A stretch of DNA of 64,000 nucleotides, taken from assembly GCA_000824805.1 (NCBI GenBank), contig CCNA01000004.1:124001-188000 (forward strand), in the 5' to 3' direction. The notes beneath the pieces were generated by a model. The model made no database searches. It was not told the DNA's origin and saw only the letters and a program-made list of their open reading frames with translations. A program made the translations under genes and the position numbers. This stretch comes from Mesorhizobium sp. SOD10 (GTDB lineage Bacteria > Pseudomonadota > Alphaproteobacteria > Rhizobiales > Rhizobiaceae). Position 1 is the stretch's first letter; the number at the start of each line of letters is the position of its first letter. Below are positions 1 through 8,459 of this stretch, piece after piece.

Positions 1-625
1 CGATGCCGCCGATCGAAGTCACATAGTCGACCTCGGCCTGGGCGAAATCGTCGACGCTCTTATAGGCGGCGATGCCATACTCGTTGAGGCCGCCGGCCTT
101 CGGCCGCGCCTCGAGGATCGTCACGTCATGGCCGTGGCGGGCAAGGCGATGCGCCGCCGCCAGCCCGGCCGGCCCGGCGCCGACCACGGCAATGCTCTTG
201 CCCGTCGCTTCGGCGCGTTTGTAGAACTGCTTGCCCTCGCCCATCGCCACATCGGTGGCGTAGCGCTGCAGCCGGCCGATCTGCACCGGCTTGCCTTCGG
301 CCACCTCGCGCACGCAGGCCTCTTCGCACAGCGTCTCGGTCGGGCAGACGCGGGCGCACATGCCGCCAAGGATGTTCTGGTCGAAAATCGTCTTGGCCGA
401 ACCCAGCGGGTTGCCGGTCGCGATCTGCCGGATGAACAGCGGGATGTCGATCGAGGTCGGGCATGCGTTCATGCACGGCGCGTCGTAGCAGAAATAGCAG
501 CGATCGGATTCGACCAGCGCCTCATGATGATCGAGCGGCGGATGCAGGTCGGAAAAATTATCGGCATATTGCTCGGAAGACAGCCGGCCGCCGGCGATGC
601 CCTCGACGAAATGACCAGTCGCCAT
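1..625 (-). CDS. preT: NAD-dependent dihydropyrimidine dehydrogenase subunit PreT (5' part, runs off the window)
   Basis: The first 208 codons are present. The start at 625 has a GGAG Shine-Dalgarno just upstream. Eight cysteines in two ferredoxin-like groups (residues 43, 46, 51, 55 and 90, 94, 100, 104) match the N-terminal [4Fe-4S] domain shared by glutamate synthase small subunit and PreT. A dinucleotide-binding motif VVGAGPAGLAAA follows near residue 148. PreT with PreA reduces uracil and thymine using NADH, the first step of reductive pyrimidine breakdown. GltD and other members of this family look similar. The PreT reading is favoured by a RutR-like operator 50 bases upstream and by the short N-terminus. 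The FAD/NAD domains and any preA lie outside the window. Confidence 0.8.
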   Translation of the reverse strand, partial: MATGHFVEGIAGGRLSSEQYADNFSDLHPPLDHHEALVESDRCYFCYDAPCMNACPTSIDIPLFIRQIATGNPLGSAKTIFDQNILGGMCARVCPTETLCEEACVREVAEGKPVQIGRLQRYATDVAMGEGKQFYKRAEATGKSIAVVGAGPAGLAAAHRLARHGHDVTILEARPKAGGLNEYGIAAYKSVDDFAQAEVDYVTSIGGI

Positions 626-674
626 TCCAGCTCCCCTTGTTGTCGTTTTGGGGAAGGCTAGCACGTTTTATTTT

Positions 675-690
675 TTTATCAATTGGTCAA
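675..690. promoter_or_regulatory. RutR-like operator upstream of preT
   Basis: On the plus strand TTTATCA-AT-TGGTCAA fits the RutR consensus TTGACCA-NN-TGGTCAA with one perfect half and two mismatches in the other. It sits 50-65 bases before the preT start, in an AT-rich stretch where the promoter must lie. RutR is a TetR-family regulator of pyrimidine breakdown that responds to uracil. No rutR gene is visible in the window. Confidence 0.5.
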
Positions 691-739
691 TTTTCGGCCA
701 AGTGCCTGTATTGCTTTGACAAAAACATGATAATTACAG

Positions 740-1474
740 TCATATTATAGCCACTGCCTGCCCATCAGACGGCTCCGCATTTTCAAACCTCGCGGAATGA
801 ATCGACCGGATCTCATCCGCCACCAGTTTCTGCAGCCGCCACAGATTGCGATCGTGGATGCCGAAGGTCTCCAGATGGCTGACGGTGTTGTAGAGATATT
901 CGGCGCCGGAGCCGACATGGCCGCAGGCGCGTGCCAGCACCCATGCCACCTTCTCCAGCGGCTGCCCGAGAGACGTCCCCCTGCCGGTCACGCCAACCCA
1001 GAAGCCCAGCGCCCGCACCCTGCCTTGCGCCGTGCGCACCGGAACCCACCTGACGGAGGCAACGGCTTCGTGGTCGTCGATCTCGCGTCGCAAGAGCTTT
1101 TCGATCTGGGCGGCCTTGTCACCCACCGGCAGGCGGTAGATCACGCCGTCGCAGCGTCCGCCGCGTTCAAGCGCCATCATCAATCCGGGCTGCTCGGCGC
1201 TGCCTCTCCAGCGCACAAGATCCAGGCAGAAGGAACGATGCCAGCCATGGGCCGAAGCACGCCGCTGCTCGACGGACTCGAAGGCCGGCTTCCAGATCAG
1301 CGAGCCATAGGCGAACACCCAAAGCGGTCCCGCGTCGGCTTCGCCGGCGAGACGCGTGGCGAGCGCGCGGAAATCGTCATCGCTGAGCTGCGTCCACTCC
1401 CCGCTCGGACCGGGATCGATCTCGTCGCGATGGCAAAGAGCGACAAGCTCGGGCGTGAGCGACATCTGGCGCAT
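740..1474 (-). CDS. ChaC-like glutathione-specific gamma-glutamylcyclotransferase
   Basis: A 244-residue protein, close to the usual ChaC length. The VFAYGSLIWKP segment (near residues 53-63) is the family's substrate-binding loop, and GLMMALERGGRCDG follows near residue 97 with the likely catalytic glutamate. ChaC enzymes cut the gamma-glutamyl bond of glutathione to give 5-oxoproline and Cys-Gly in the cytoplasm. The ATG at 1474 follows an AGAGGGG stretch. A second ATG lies at 1465 and the frame is open further upstream, but that part has no family similarity that I recognise. The gene faces away from the VOC gene at 1651 and reads toward preT, with about 115 bases between them. Confidence 0.8.
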   Translation of the reverse strand: MRQMSLTPELVALCHRDEIDPGPSGEWTQLSDDDFRALATRLAGEADAGPLWVFAYGSLIWKPAFESVEQRRASAHGWHRSFCLDLVRWRGSAEQPGLMMALERGGRCDGVIYRLPVGDKAAQIEKLLRREIDDHEAVASVRWVPVRTAQGRVRALGFWVGVTGRGTSLGQPLEKVAWVLARACGHVGSGAEYLYNTVSHLETFGIHDRNLWRLQKLVADEIRSIHSARFENAEPSDGQAVAII

Positions 1475-1650
1475 GGAAAAACGCGAACCCCTCTTTGACG
1501 GCAGCAAAGTCGAAAAGCGCGGGCTATGCAAGATCGGGGCGGAGCGCCTTGCCGTCCAGGATTTTCGGCCCATGTCGGATTTTTGTCGCCAGGATCGTCC
1601 TAGGATGGATCGAACCGCGATCGCTGCCTGAACCGGTGAGGAGACCGACC

Positions 1651-2427
1651 ATGCCGAAATCCGCGCAACCTTTCTTCTGGTACGAATTGATGACCACCGA
1701 CCTCGACGCCGCCGAGGCTTTCTATACCGCCGTTGTCGGCTGGAAGGCCGAGCCCTTCGACAAGGCGCCCGGCATGCCCCGCTACATCGTCGTGAACTCC
1801 GCCATGCGCGGCGTCGGCGGGCTGATGACGATGCCGGAAGAGCCCGCCAAGAGGGGCATGCCGCCGGCCTGGCTGGGCTATATCTACACCAAGGATGTCG
1901 ACGCCTCGACGCAAGCGCTCAAGGATGCCGGCGGCGCGGTCCATCGCGCGCCTGACGACATTCCGGGTGTCGGCCGCTTCGCCGTTGTTGCCGACCCCCA
2001 AGGGGCGGCCTTCATGTTCCTTCAGCCCAACCAGCCTGACCAGCCGCCGGTGCCGGCGACCACGCCCGGCCATGTCGGCTGGCACGAGCTCTACACCTCG
2101 GACTGGAAAGCCGCCTTCGACTTCTATTCCAGCCAGTTCGGCTGGGAGAGTGCCGGCGAGTTCGACATGGGCGAGATGGGTATCTATAAAACCTTCGGTG
2201 CCGGCCCCGAATCCGGCGGGGGCATGATGAACAAGCCGCCGCAGATCCCGGTTCCCGTCTGGCAGTTTTATTTCAACGTCGACGCCATCGACGCCGCGGC
2301 CAAACGCGTCACCGACAATGGCGGCAAGGTCATCATGGGGCCGATGGAGGTGCCGAGCGGCCAGTGGATCATCCAGTGCCAGGATCCGCAAGGCGCGCAT
2401 TTCGCGCTGCTGGCGCCTGTGCGGTAG
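1651..2427 (+). CDS. VOC family protein with two glyoxalase-like domains
   Basis: 258 residues made of two repeated VOC (glyoxalase/bleomycin-resistance) modules. The first starts FFWYELMTTDLDAAEAFY near residue 8 and the second starts GWHELYTSDWKAAFDFY near residue 140, each with the beta-alpha-beta pattern of the fold. The start follows GGTGAGGAG. Two-module VOC proteins of this kind are abundant in rhizobia and their substrates are mostly unknown; annotation as glyoxalase or bleomycin resistance would be over-specific. The gene is divergent from the ChaC-like gene and convergent with the small secreted protein at 2454. Confidence 0.8.
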   Translation: MPKSAQPFFWYELMTTDLDAAEAFYTAVVGWKAEPFDKAPGMPRYIVVNSAMRGVGGLMTMPEEPAKRGMPPAWLGYIYTKDVDASTQALKDAGGAVHRAPDDIPGVGRFAVVADPQGAAFMFLQPNQPDQPPVPATTPGHVGWHELYTSDWKAAFDFYSSQFGWESAGEFDMGEMGIYKTFGAGPESGGGMMNKPPQIPVPVWQFYFNVDAIDAAAKRVTDNGGKVIMGPMEVPSGQWIIQCQDPQGAHFALLAPVR

Positions 2428-2453
2428 AGCGCCTACTCCCCGGCTGGCGCCGG

Positions 2454-2942
2454 TCACTCCGGCGTCAGCACCGCCAGCTTCAGATCGGCCTTTTTCGCAC
2501 CGCTGAGCTGGATGATCGCCGCGCCGCCCGCAAGCTTGAAGCGCACGCTCTTGCGGATCCCTGGGCAGGTCTTCACGCCGCTGAAGGCCGCCGATTTGAC
2601 GGCGCGGCCGTCCTGTACGACATCGATCCAGGCCTCGTCGGACAGGCTGAGCTGCAGCTCGCCATCAGGCGGCACGGTCACGCTGGCCGTCGCGCCGAAC
2701 GTGCCGGCTTTCGGCGCGCGCTCCGGCGGCACCTCAAAGCTGACAGTGTCGACAGCCGCGAGCGAGAAATCCACCGCTTGCCCGACCGTCAAGGCGGCGC
2801 CGGACTGCGCCGCGGGCGCCGCCGGAAACAGGGCTTGCTCGCGTGCGACCGGCCATTTGAAGGCGTCACAGCCGTTACCGGCAGCCATGGCGAAGCCGGT
2901 GCATGCAAGCAAAGCAGACAAGGTGAGGATGACTTTTCTCAT
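2454..2942 (-). CDS. Small secreted protein of unknown function
   Basis: 162 residues with a clear Sec signal peptide: MRKVILTLSALLACTGFAMA, cleaved near residue 20-21. The mature part is about 140 residues, beta-rich in appearance, with two cysteines that could form a disulfide (one near the new N-terminus and one in VKTCPG). The ATG at 2942 is preceded by GAGAGG. I recognise no catalytic motif. I have an impression that similar rhizobial proteins carry a misleading homogentisate dioxygenase label in databases; nothing in the sequence supports that activity. Confidence 0.65.
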   Translation of the reverse strand: MRKVILTLSALLACTGFAMAAGNGCDAFKWPVAREQALFPAAPAAQSGAALTVGQAVDFSLAAVDTVSFEVPPERAPKAGTFGATASVTVPPDGELQLSLSDEAWIDVVQDGRAVKSAAFSGVKTCPGIRKSVRFKLAGGAAIIQLSGAKKADLKLAVLTPE

Positions 2943-3112
2943 GGCATCGGCCTCTCGTGGTTTTGATATGCATCCACTAGGAGATACAACTATAAGGATA
3001 AATATGCAACCAGGACGAGAAGAAATAAGGGAGCCATTTCCACTCACCGATTGTTGATCCCAGGCCATGGGAAGTGAGTGGTCCGTTGGCGGGCGATAAT
3101 TTATGGCCGAAC

Positions 3113-3122
3113 GGGGGGGGGG
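3113..3122 (+). repeat. Ten-guanine homopolymer in the doxX leader
   Basis: A run of ten G residues ends 15 bases before the doxX ATG, just ahead of the TGGAG Shine-Dalgarno. Such tracts can change length by slipped-strand mispairing, which would alter the distance between promoter or leader and the ribosome site. Confidence 0.85.
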
Positions 3123-3137
3123 TAAATGGAGTTTTAG

Positions 3138-3530
3138 ATGAAGCTTTTCGAGGGCCTTGCCCAGTACCGTCCGCAAGCGCTGGGCGTGTTGCGCATCATG
3201 ACCGCCTTGCAGTTCATCGAACATGGCTCGCAGAAGCTGTTCAACTTCCCGGCCGGCGCCCAGCCACACGCCCTCACCGGGCTGACGGCGACCGCCGGCA
3301 TCCTCGAATTCGCCGGCGGCATCCTGCTTGCGCTCGGGCTATTCACCCGTCCGGTCGCCTTCCTTCTCGCCGGCGAAATGGCAGTCGCCTATTTCATGGC
3401 GCACTTCCCGCGCGGCTTCTTCCCCGTCGACAATGGCGGGGACTTGGCGATCTCCTTCTGCTTCATCTTCCTCTATCTGATCTTCGCCGGCTCCGGCGCC
3501 TTCGCAGTGGACAACCGTCGCAGCGCCTGA
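3138..3530 (+). CDS. DoxX family inner-membrane protein
   Basis: 130 residues with four hydrophobic helices typical of DoxX (LRIMTALQFIEHGSQKLF, an AGILEFAGGILLALGLF helix, a FLLAGEMAVAYFMAHF helix and a C-terminal FCFIFLYLIFAG helix). The family motif G-x-x-K-L-F is present near residue 31-35. DoxX proteins are integral membrane proteins related to the thiosulfate:quinone oxidoreductase subunit, often tied to oxidative stress or sulfur metabolism, but most have no known substrate. A TGGAG site precedes the ATG. The leader carries a G10 tract. Confidence 0.85.
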   Translation: MKLFEGLAQYRPQALGVLRIMTALQFIEHGSQKLFNFPAGAQPHALTGLTATAGILEFAGGILLALGLFTRPVAFLLAGEMAVAYFMAHFPRGFFPVDNGGDLAISFCFIFLYLIFAGSGAFAVDNRRSA

Positions 3531-3570
3531 AGCGTCGAAGGCTGCGCGCCTGGAGGCTTTTTGCTTTGAG

Positions 3571-3613
3571 GCAATTCAGGACGGAAAACCGCTTCGCACT
3601 TTCCTGGAATCGC
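3571..3613. repeat. Dispersed palindromic repeat, family A, copy 1
   Basis: Between the convergent doxX and dehydrogenase genes lies an imperfect inverted repeat (GCAATTCAGG ... CCTGGAATCGC with an inner GGAAAACCGCTTCGCACTTTCC). The same element occurs at 47421 and 50694. It could form a hairpin and end transcription from both sides. Confidence 0.65.
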
Positions 3614-3614
3614 T

Positions 3615-6041
3615 CTAGCCGCGCATCCGCTCGAAATTGGCATCGAACAGCGGCGCCGCCTGGACGCGCGCCGCTTGGCGCTTGCCGAGGATCTCAATCT
3701 CGAAACCATCCGATCTGTCGGCGATCTCCTTCGGCACATAGCCCATTGCGACCGACTTTTTGGAGTGGTGCGCATAGCCGCCGGAGGTGACCCAGCCGCG
3801 GACGGCGCCGTCATGCCAGATCGCCTCGTCGCCGATCACGTCGGCATCGGCGGCCTCGACGATGAAGGCACGCAACCTGAGCTTGCCGCCCTCTCTGCGC
3901 TCAGCCAGCGCTGCTTCTTTGCCGATGAAATCGGCTTCTTTGCCATAGGCGACGAAGCGGTCGAGCCCGGCCTCGAGCGGACCATAGATCGGCCGGTATT
4001 CGCGCGCCCATGAGCCGTAATTCTTTTCCAGCCTCAGCGCGTTGAGCGCCCGCGAGCCGAACAGCCCGATGCCGAATTCCTCTCCCGCAGCCAGCAGCGC
4101 CTGGTAAGCTGCACGCTGGTATTCCGGCGCCACCCAGATCTCGTAGCCGAGGTCGCCCGTGTAGCTGACGCGGCCGACGAGACATGGCGCCATGCCGACA
4201 TCGATCCGCGCAACCGCCATGAAGGGGAAGGCGGTGTTGGAGACATCGGCGCGGGTGGTCTTGGCGAGCACCTCCCTCGCCTTCGGCCCGGCAATCGCAA
4301 GGCCGGTGAGCTTCTGGCCCAGCGCCTCGATCCGCACCGAGCCGTCCTTGGGCAGATGCGCCTCGAACCAGCGCATATGATACTGCTCGGCAACGCCGGA
4401 TCCGGCGATGAACCACTCGCTGTCGTCGATGTTGGCCAAAGTGAAATCGCCGATCAGCTTGCCGTCCTCCTTCAGCATCGGCGCCAGGGTCATGCGGCCA
4501 CGCTTGGGCAGCTTGCAGGCGAATATGCGGTCGAGCCACGTGGAAGCGCCCTCGCCCGTCACCTTGTATTTGGCGAAATTCGAAATCTCCGACAGGCCGA
4601 CGCCGTCGCGCACCGCCGCGACCTCCTTGGCGACATGCTCGAAGTCGGTGGAACGCCGCCAGGAAAACTCGTCAGTGAGGCCTTCCGGCGCATACCAGAG
4701 CGGCACTTCGAGCCCATAGGACACGCCCCACTGCGCGCCCTTGGCGGCAAGCGTGTCATAGAGAGGCGTCGTCTTCAGCGGACGCCCGGCCGGCAGTTCC
4801 TCGTTGGGAAAGCGGATCGAGAAGCGGCGCGAATAATTCTCGCGCACCTTGGCGTTGGTGTAGGCCATAGTCGCCCAGTCGCCATAGCGCGCCACGTCCA
4901 TCGCCCAGATGTCGGCGCCCGGGTCGCCCTCGATCATCCAGTTGGAGAGTGCGAGCCCAACCCCGCCGCCTTGGCTGAAGCCGGCCATCACGCCGCAGGC
5001 GACCCAGAAGCCCTGCAGGCCGCGCACCGGACCGACCAGCGGATTGCCGTCCGGCGCGAAGGTGAAGGGGCCGTTGATGATCTGCTTGATGCCGGTCTTT
5101 TGGAAAGCGGGGAAGTGACGGAAACCGACTTCCAGCGACGGCGCGATGCGGTCGATGTCCGGCTCCAGCAGCTCGTGGCCGAAATTCCACGGCGTCTGGA
5201 ATTCCGACCAGACCTTGTTGGCCTTCTCATAGGTGCCCATCAGCATGCCGCCGCGCTCCTGGCGCAGATAGAGCTCGCCGTCGAAATCGACCGCGTGGAT
5301 GATCTCGGTGCCGGTCCTCTTGTTCCAGTCGGCGACCTCCGGCATGTCCTCGGTGATCAAGTACATGTGCTCCATGGCCAGAACCGGCAGTTCGAGCCCG
5401 ACCATGCGGCCGACCTCGCGCGCCCACAGCCCGCCGGCATTGACGACATGCTCGGCGATGATATCGCCCTTGTTGGTGATGACGCGCCATAGGCCGTCGG
5501 GGCGGCGCACGATGTCTTCGACCTTGGTGAAGCGCTCGACCTCGGCCCCCAGTTTCCGCGCCGCCTTGGCATAGGCGTGCGTCACACCGGACGGGTCGAG
5601 ATGGCCGTCTTCCTTGTTGCGGACCGCGCCGACAAATTGGCTGGGCTCGATGAGCGGCATCAGCTCCGCCGCTTCCTTCGCCGAGATCACCTCAAGGTCG
5701 ATGCCGAGATAGCGGCCTTTCGACACCACGCCGCGCAGCCAGTCGAGCCGCGCCTCGGTCGCCGCCAGAAGCACGCCGCCTGTGAGGTGCACGCCGGTGG
5801 CCTGTCCGGAAAGCTCCTCAATCTCCTTGTAGAGCGAGATCGTGTATTTCTGCAGCTTGGCGACGTTGGGATCGCCATTGATGGTGTGCATGCCGCCGGC
5901 CGCATGCCAGGTCGAACCGGAAGTCAGCTCGTCGCGCTCCAGCAGCACGACATCGGTCCAGCCGTGGCGGGCAAGATGGAACAGCACCGAACATCCAACG
6001 ACACCGCCGCCGATGACCACGACCTTTGCATGCGACTTCAT
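3615..6041 (-). CDS. GcvT-fused FAD-dependent dehydrogenase, dimethylglycine/sarcosine dehydrogenase-like
   Basis: 808 residues with the domain order of mitochondrial dimethylglycine and sarcosine dehydrogenases: an N-terminal DAO-type FAD domain (VVVIGGGVVGCSV near residue 7), then a linker domain and a C-terminal GcvT-like aminomethyltransferase domain from about residue 430. STWHAAGG (His46) matches the histidine that binds FAD covalently in this family. These enzymes remove N-methyl groups and pass the one-carbon unit to tetrahydrofolate bound by the GcvT part. The ATG at 6041 was chosen because the FAD motif begins immediately after it. The frame is open upstream into the mttB-like gene, but that part resembles nothing. 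The MttB-family gene lies 64 bases upstream, so the pair is probably one transcript. Confidence 0.85.
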   Translation of the reverse strand: MKSHAKVVVIGGGVVGCSVLFHLARHGWTDVVLLERDELTSGSTWHAAGGMHTINGDPNVAKLQKYTISLYKEIEELSGQATGVHLTGGVLLAATEARLDWLRGVVSKGRYLGIDLEVISAKEAAELMPLIEPSQFVGAVRNKEDGHLDPSGVTHAYAKAARKLGAEVERFTKVEDIVRRPDGLWRVITNKGDIIAEHVVNAGGLWAREVGRMVGLELPVLAMEHMYLITEDMPEVADWNKRTGTEIIHAVDFDGELYLRQERGGMLMGTYEKANKVWSEFQTPWNFGHELLEPDIDRIAPSLEVGFRHFPAFQKTGIKQIINGPFTFAPDGNPLVGPVRGLQGFWVACGVMAGFSQGGGVGLALSNWMIEGDPGADIWAMDVARYGDWATMAYTNAKVRENYSRRFSIRFPNEELPAGRPLKTTPLYDTLAAKGAQWGVSYGLEVPLWYAPEGLTDEFSWRRSTDFEHVAKEVAAVRDGVGLSEISNFAKYKVTGEGASTWLDRIFACKLPKRGRMTLAPMLKEDGKLIGDFTLANIDDSEWFIAGSGVAEQYHMRWFEAHLPKDGSVRIEALGQKLTGLAIAGPKAREVLAKTTRADVSNTAFPFMAVARIDVGMAPCLVGRVSYTGDLGYEIWVAPEYQRAAYQALLAAGEEFGIGLFGSRALNALRLEKNYGSWAREYRPIYGPLEAGLDRFVAYGKEADFIGKEAALAERREGGKLRLRAFIVEAADADVIGDEAIWHDGAVRGWVTSGGYAHHSKKSVAMGYVPKEIADRSDGFEIEILGKRQAARVQAAPLFDANFERMRG

Positions 6042-6105
6042 GGGTTTTTCTCGTTGGTTCAGTGAGTTGAGAGATTGAAATGAATCAGGATGGGAAGCTG
6101 TTCCT

Positions 6106-7644
6106 TTAGGGCTCACCCTGCCCGATCGCTTCCTTTCGGCGCGCCATATAGGCCTCGAGCGCTTCGCGCACGGCAGGGTCCATGGCCGGCTGGACATATT
6201 CCTCCAGCGCTTTCTTCCAAAGCCTGGTCGCGCGCGCTGTCGTGTCGAGCGCGCCCGCCTCCTGCCAGGCCTCGTAATTCTGCCAGTTGGAAAGCATCGG
6301 CTGGTAGAAGGCGGTGGCGTAGCGCTCCAGCGTGTGCGGCTCGCCGAAGAAATGGCCGCCGGTCGGCACCGCGCCCAGCGCCTCGACTGCAAGCTCCGCC
6401 TCGTCGACCACGATCGGCCGCAGGAATTCCATCATGTGCTGGATCATCTCGACATCGATGATGAGCTTCTCGAACGACGCCGTCAGCCCGCCCTCCTGCC
6501 AGCCGGCGGCGTGATAGACGAGATTGCCGTGGCCCAGCACCGCGCCCCACAGCGCCATCATCGTCTCATAGGCGCCTTGCGCATCGGCGGCGTTGGAGGC
6601 CGAGCCCGGCGTCGTCCGGTAAGGTAATTTGTAGCGCCGTGCCAATTGTCCCGAAGCGATGTTGGCCTTGCTGTTTTCCGGCGTGCCGAAGGCCGGCGCA
6701 CCCGACTTCATGTCGACATTGGAGGTGAAGGCGCCATACATCACCGGCGCGCCGGGGCGAACCAACTGCGTCAGCACGATGCCGAACAGCGCCTCGGCGT
6801 TCTGCTGCGCCAGCGCGCCGGCCAGCGTCACCGGGCTCATCGCGCCCATCAGCGTGAACGGCGTCACCGCCACCGACTGGCCGTATTCGGCCACGGTCAT
6901 CAGCCCTTCCGCCATCATCTCATCGAAGCGGCGCGGCGAGTTGACCGAAATGATGGTGGTGATGCCGGGGTCCTCAGCCATCTGCTCGAGCGTCAGCCCG
7001 CGCGCAATCGCCATCATCTCGATGCCGTCAAGCGCCCTGCCCCGGCCGATCGCCGAGACATGGAAGCATTTGTCGGTCAGCGTCAGATTGGCGAAATAGG
7101 TGTCCATGTGCCGTGTGTTCGCCGGCAGCTCGATCGGCGCGCAGACCTGGTTGCCGAGCATGTGGATGCAGTTGAAATGCTGCGCGAGCCGGACGAGGTC
7201 CGAATAGTCGGCGAGGTTGCCGGCGCGGCGGCCGCGTTCCATGTCGTGCACATTGGGCGGGCCGGCGACGAGGGTGAAATTGATGGTGCTGCCGCCGAGA
7301 TAGATTGCTCGAGCGGGATTGCGCGGAGTAAGCGTGTAGCTGCTGCGCGTCGATTTCAGCGCCTCCTCGACCATCCCGCGATCGACGCGCACATTCATCG
7401 AGCCGCGGTCGACCTTGGCGCCGGCGCGCTCGAACAGCGACAGCGCCCGCGGGCTCATCACCTCGATGCCGAAATTCTCCAATATATGCATCGATGCCTG
7501 GTGGATGGCCTCGATCTGGTCGACCGACAGCAGCGCCATCGGCGGATAGGGGTTCTCTACCCGCCGCCGCGGCAGTTGCGGGATGGCGGCAGGTCCCCGG
7601 TTGCTGGTGCGCTCGGCGCCGCGCTTGCGTCTTGGTTCGCTCAT
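6106..7644 (-). CDS. MttB-family (non-pyrrolysine) methyltransferase
   Basis: 512 residues of the trimethylamine methyltransferase MttB superfamily. The frame has no internal amber codon, so this is the non-pyrrolysine branch, of which MtgB (glycine betaine:corrinoid methyltransferase) is the best known member. Members transfer a methyl group from a quaternary or tertiary amine to a corrinoid protein. Recognisable family segments are the N-terminal IHQASMHILENFGIEVMS and the central GAMSPVTLAGALAQQNAE. The ATG at 7644 begins MSEPRRKRG; the open frame continues upstream without similarity. A dehydrogenase with a GcvT domain follows directly. No corrinoid-binding protein or its reactivase is seen nearby, so the methyl acceptor is unclear. 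Confidence 0.85.
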   Translation of the reverse strand: MSEPRRKRGAERTSNRGPAAIPQLPRRRVENPYPPMALLSVDQIEAIHQASMHILENFGIEVMSPRALSLFERAGAKVDRGSMNVRVDRGMVEEALKSTRSSYTLTPRNPARAIYLGGSTINFTLVAGPPNVHDMERGRRAGNLADYSDLVRLAQHFNCIHMLGNQVCAPIELPANTRHMDTYFANLTLTDKCFHVSAIGRGRALDGIEMMAIARGLTLEQMAEDPGITTIISVNSPRRFDEMMAEGLMTVAEYGQSVAVTPFTLMGAMSPVTLAGALAQQNAEALFGIVLTQLVRPGAPVMYGAFTSNVDMKSGAPAFGTPENSKANIASGQLARRYKLPYRTTPGSASNAADAQGAYETMMALWGAVLGHGNLVYHAAGWQEGGLTASFEKLIIDVEMIQHMMEFLRPIVVDEAELAVEALGAVPTGGHFFGEPHTLERYATAFYQPMLSNWQNYEAWQEAGALDTTARATRLWKKALEEYVQPAMDPAVREALEAYMARRKEAIGQGEP

Positions 7645-7855
7645 GCCCGCATCAGAGCGCCGGCATCGCATGCGAGCTGTCAGGAATTCGCCATTTGCCG
7701 GCGCGATTTTAGCCAAGGCGGCATTTTTCAAAATCGAAGAAAAGAATAGCGACACAAACAGTCGTAATATCGGCACTCGGCTTTTCCGCACCTCCCCGTC
7801 CGCGTTAAGGAAGCGCGCAAGACTCCTTTTATGATTTAGGCCTATTCGTCTTCCA

Positions 7856-8446
7856 ATGCGTAGGTCGAGTTTTAGTAAAATTGTCGCTGTCTCCGTGCTG
7901 CTGGCGCTTTCGGGCTGCGCGACGGCGCCCAGCCACATCAACAATGTCTGCGCCGTCTTCGACCAGAATGACGGCTGGTTCGACAACTGGCAGTCCGCCG
8001 CCGAGCGAACCGAACAGAAATACGGGGTTCCCGTTCCCGTGCTGATGGCGACGGTGCGGAAGGAATCCGGCTTCAAGAGCAATGCCCGCCCGCCGCGCAC
8101 CAAGCTGCTCGGCTTCATCCCGTGGAAGCATGTCTCGAGCGCCACCGGCTACTCGCAGGCGCTCGACGGCACATGGTCGCAATATCAAAGCGAGACCGGC
8201 AACTGGGCCGCGCGCCGGACACGCTTTGCCGACGCCATCGATTTCGTCGGCTGGTATCACTCCAAGACCGCCGACACTTTCGGTGTCGCCCGCAACGACA
8301 CCTACAATCTCTACCTGGCCTATTATCTCGGCTGGACCGCCTATGGCCGAGGCAATCGCGGCGACGCCGGCGTTCAAAGCTACGCGCGCGCCACCGACCA
8401 GATGGCGCGCGACTACGCAGCGCAGCTACGGCAATGCGGCAGCTGA
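7856..8446 (+). CDS. SLT-type transglycosylase-like lipoprotein
   Basis: 196 residues. The N-terminus is a lipoprotein signal with lipobox LALSGC (Cys21). VPVLMATVRKESGFK near residues 60-74 is the lysozyme-like SLT motif with the probable catalytic Glu70, and ATGYSQALDGTW downstream fits the G-Y-x-Q motif. These proteins cut glycan strands of peptidoglycan in the periplasm, or bind them. The start at 7856 has only a weak upstream site. The gene is divergent from mttB-like and convergent with the ABC ATPase gene, whose stop is 13 bases away. Confidence 0.8.
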   Translation: MRRSSFSKIVAVSVLLALSGCATAPSHINNVCAVFDQNDGWFDNWQSAAERTEQKYGVPVPVLMATVRKESGFKSNARPPRTKLLGFIPWKHVSSATGYSQALDGTWSQYQSETGNWAARRTRFADAIDFVGWYHSKTADTFGVARNDTYNLYLAYYLGWTAYGRGNRGDAGVQSYARATDQMARDYAAQLRQCGS

Positions 8447-8459
8447 TACCCGTCCTGGG

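Noticed and set aside
6106..7644. Pyrrolysine-containing trimethylamine methyltransferase
   Set aside because: There is no in-frame TAG in the gene; it belongs to the non-pyrrolysine branch.
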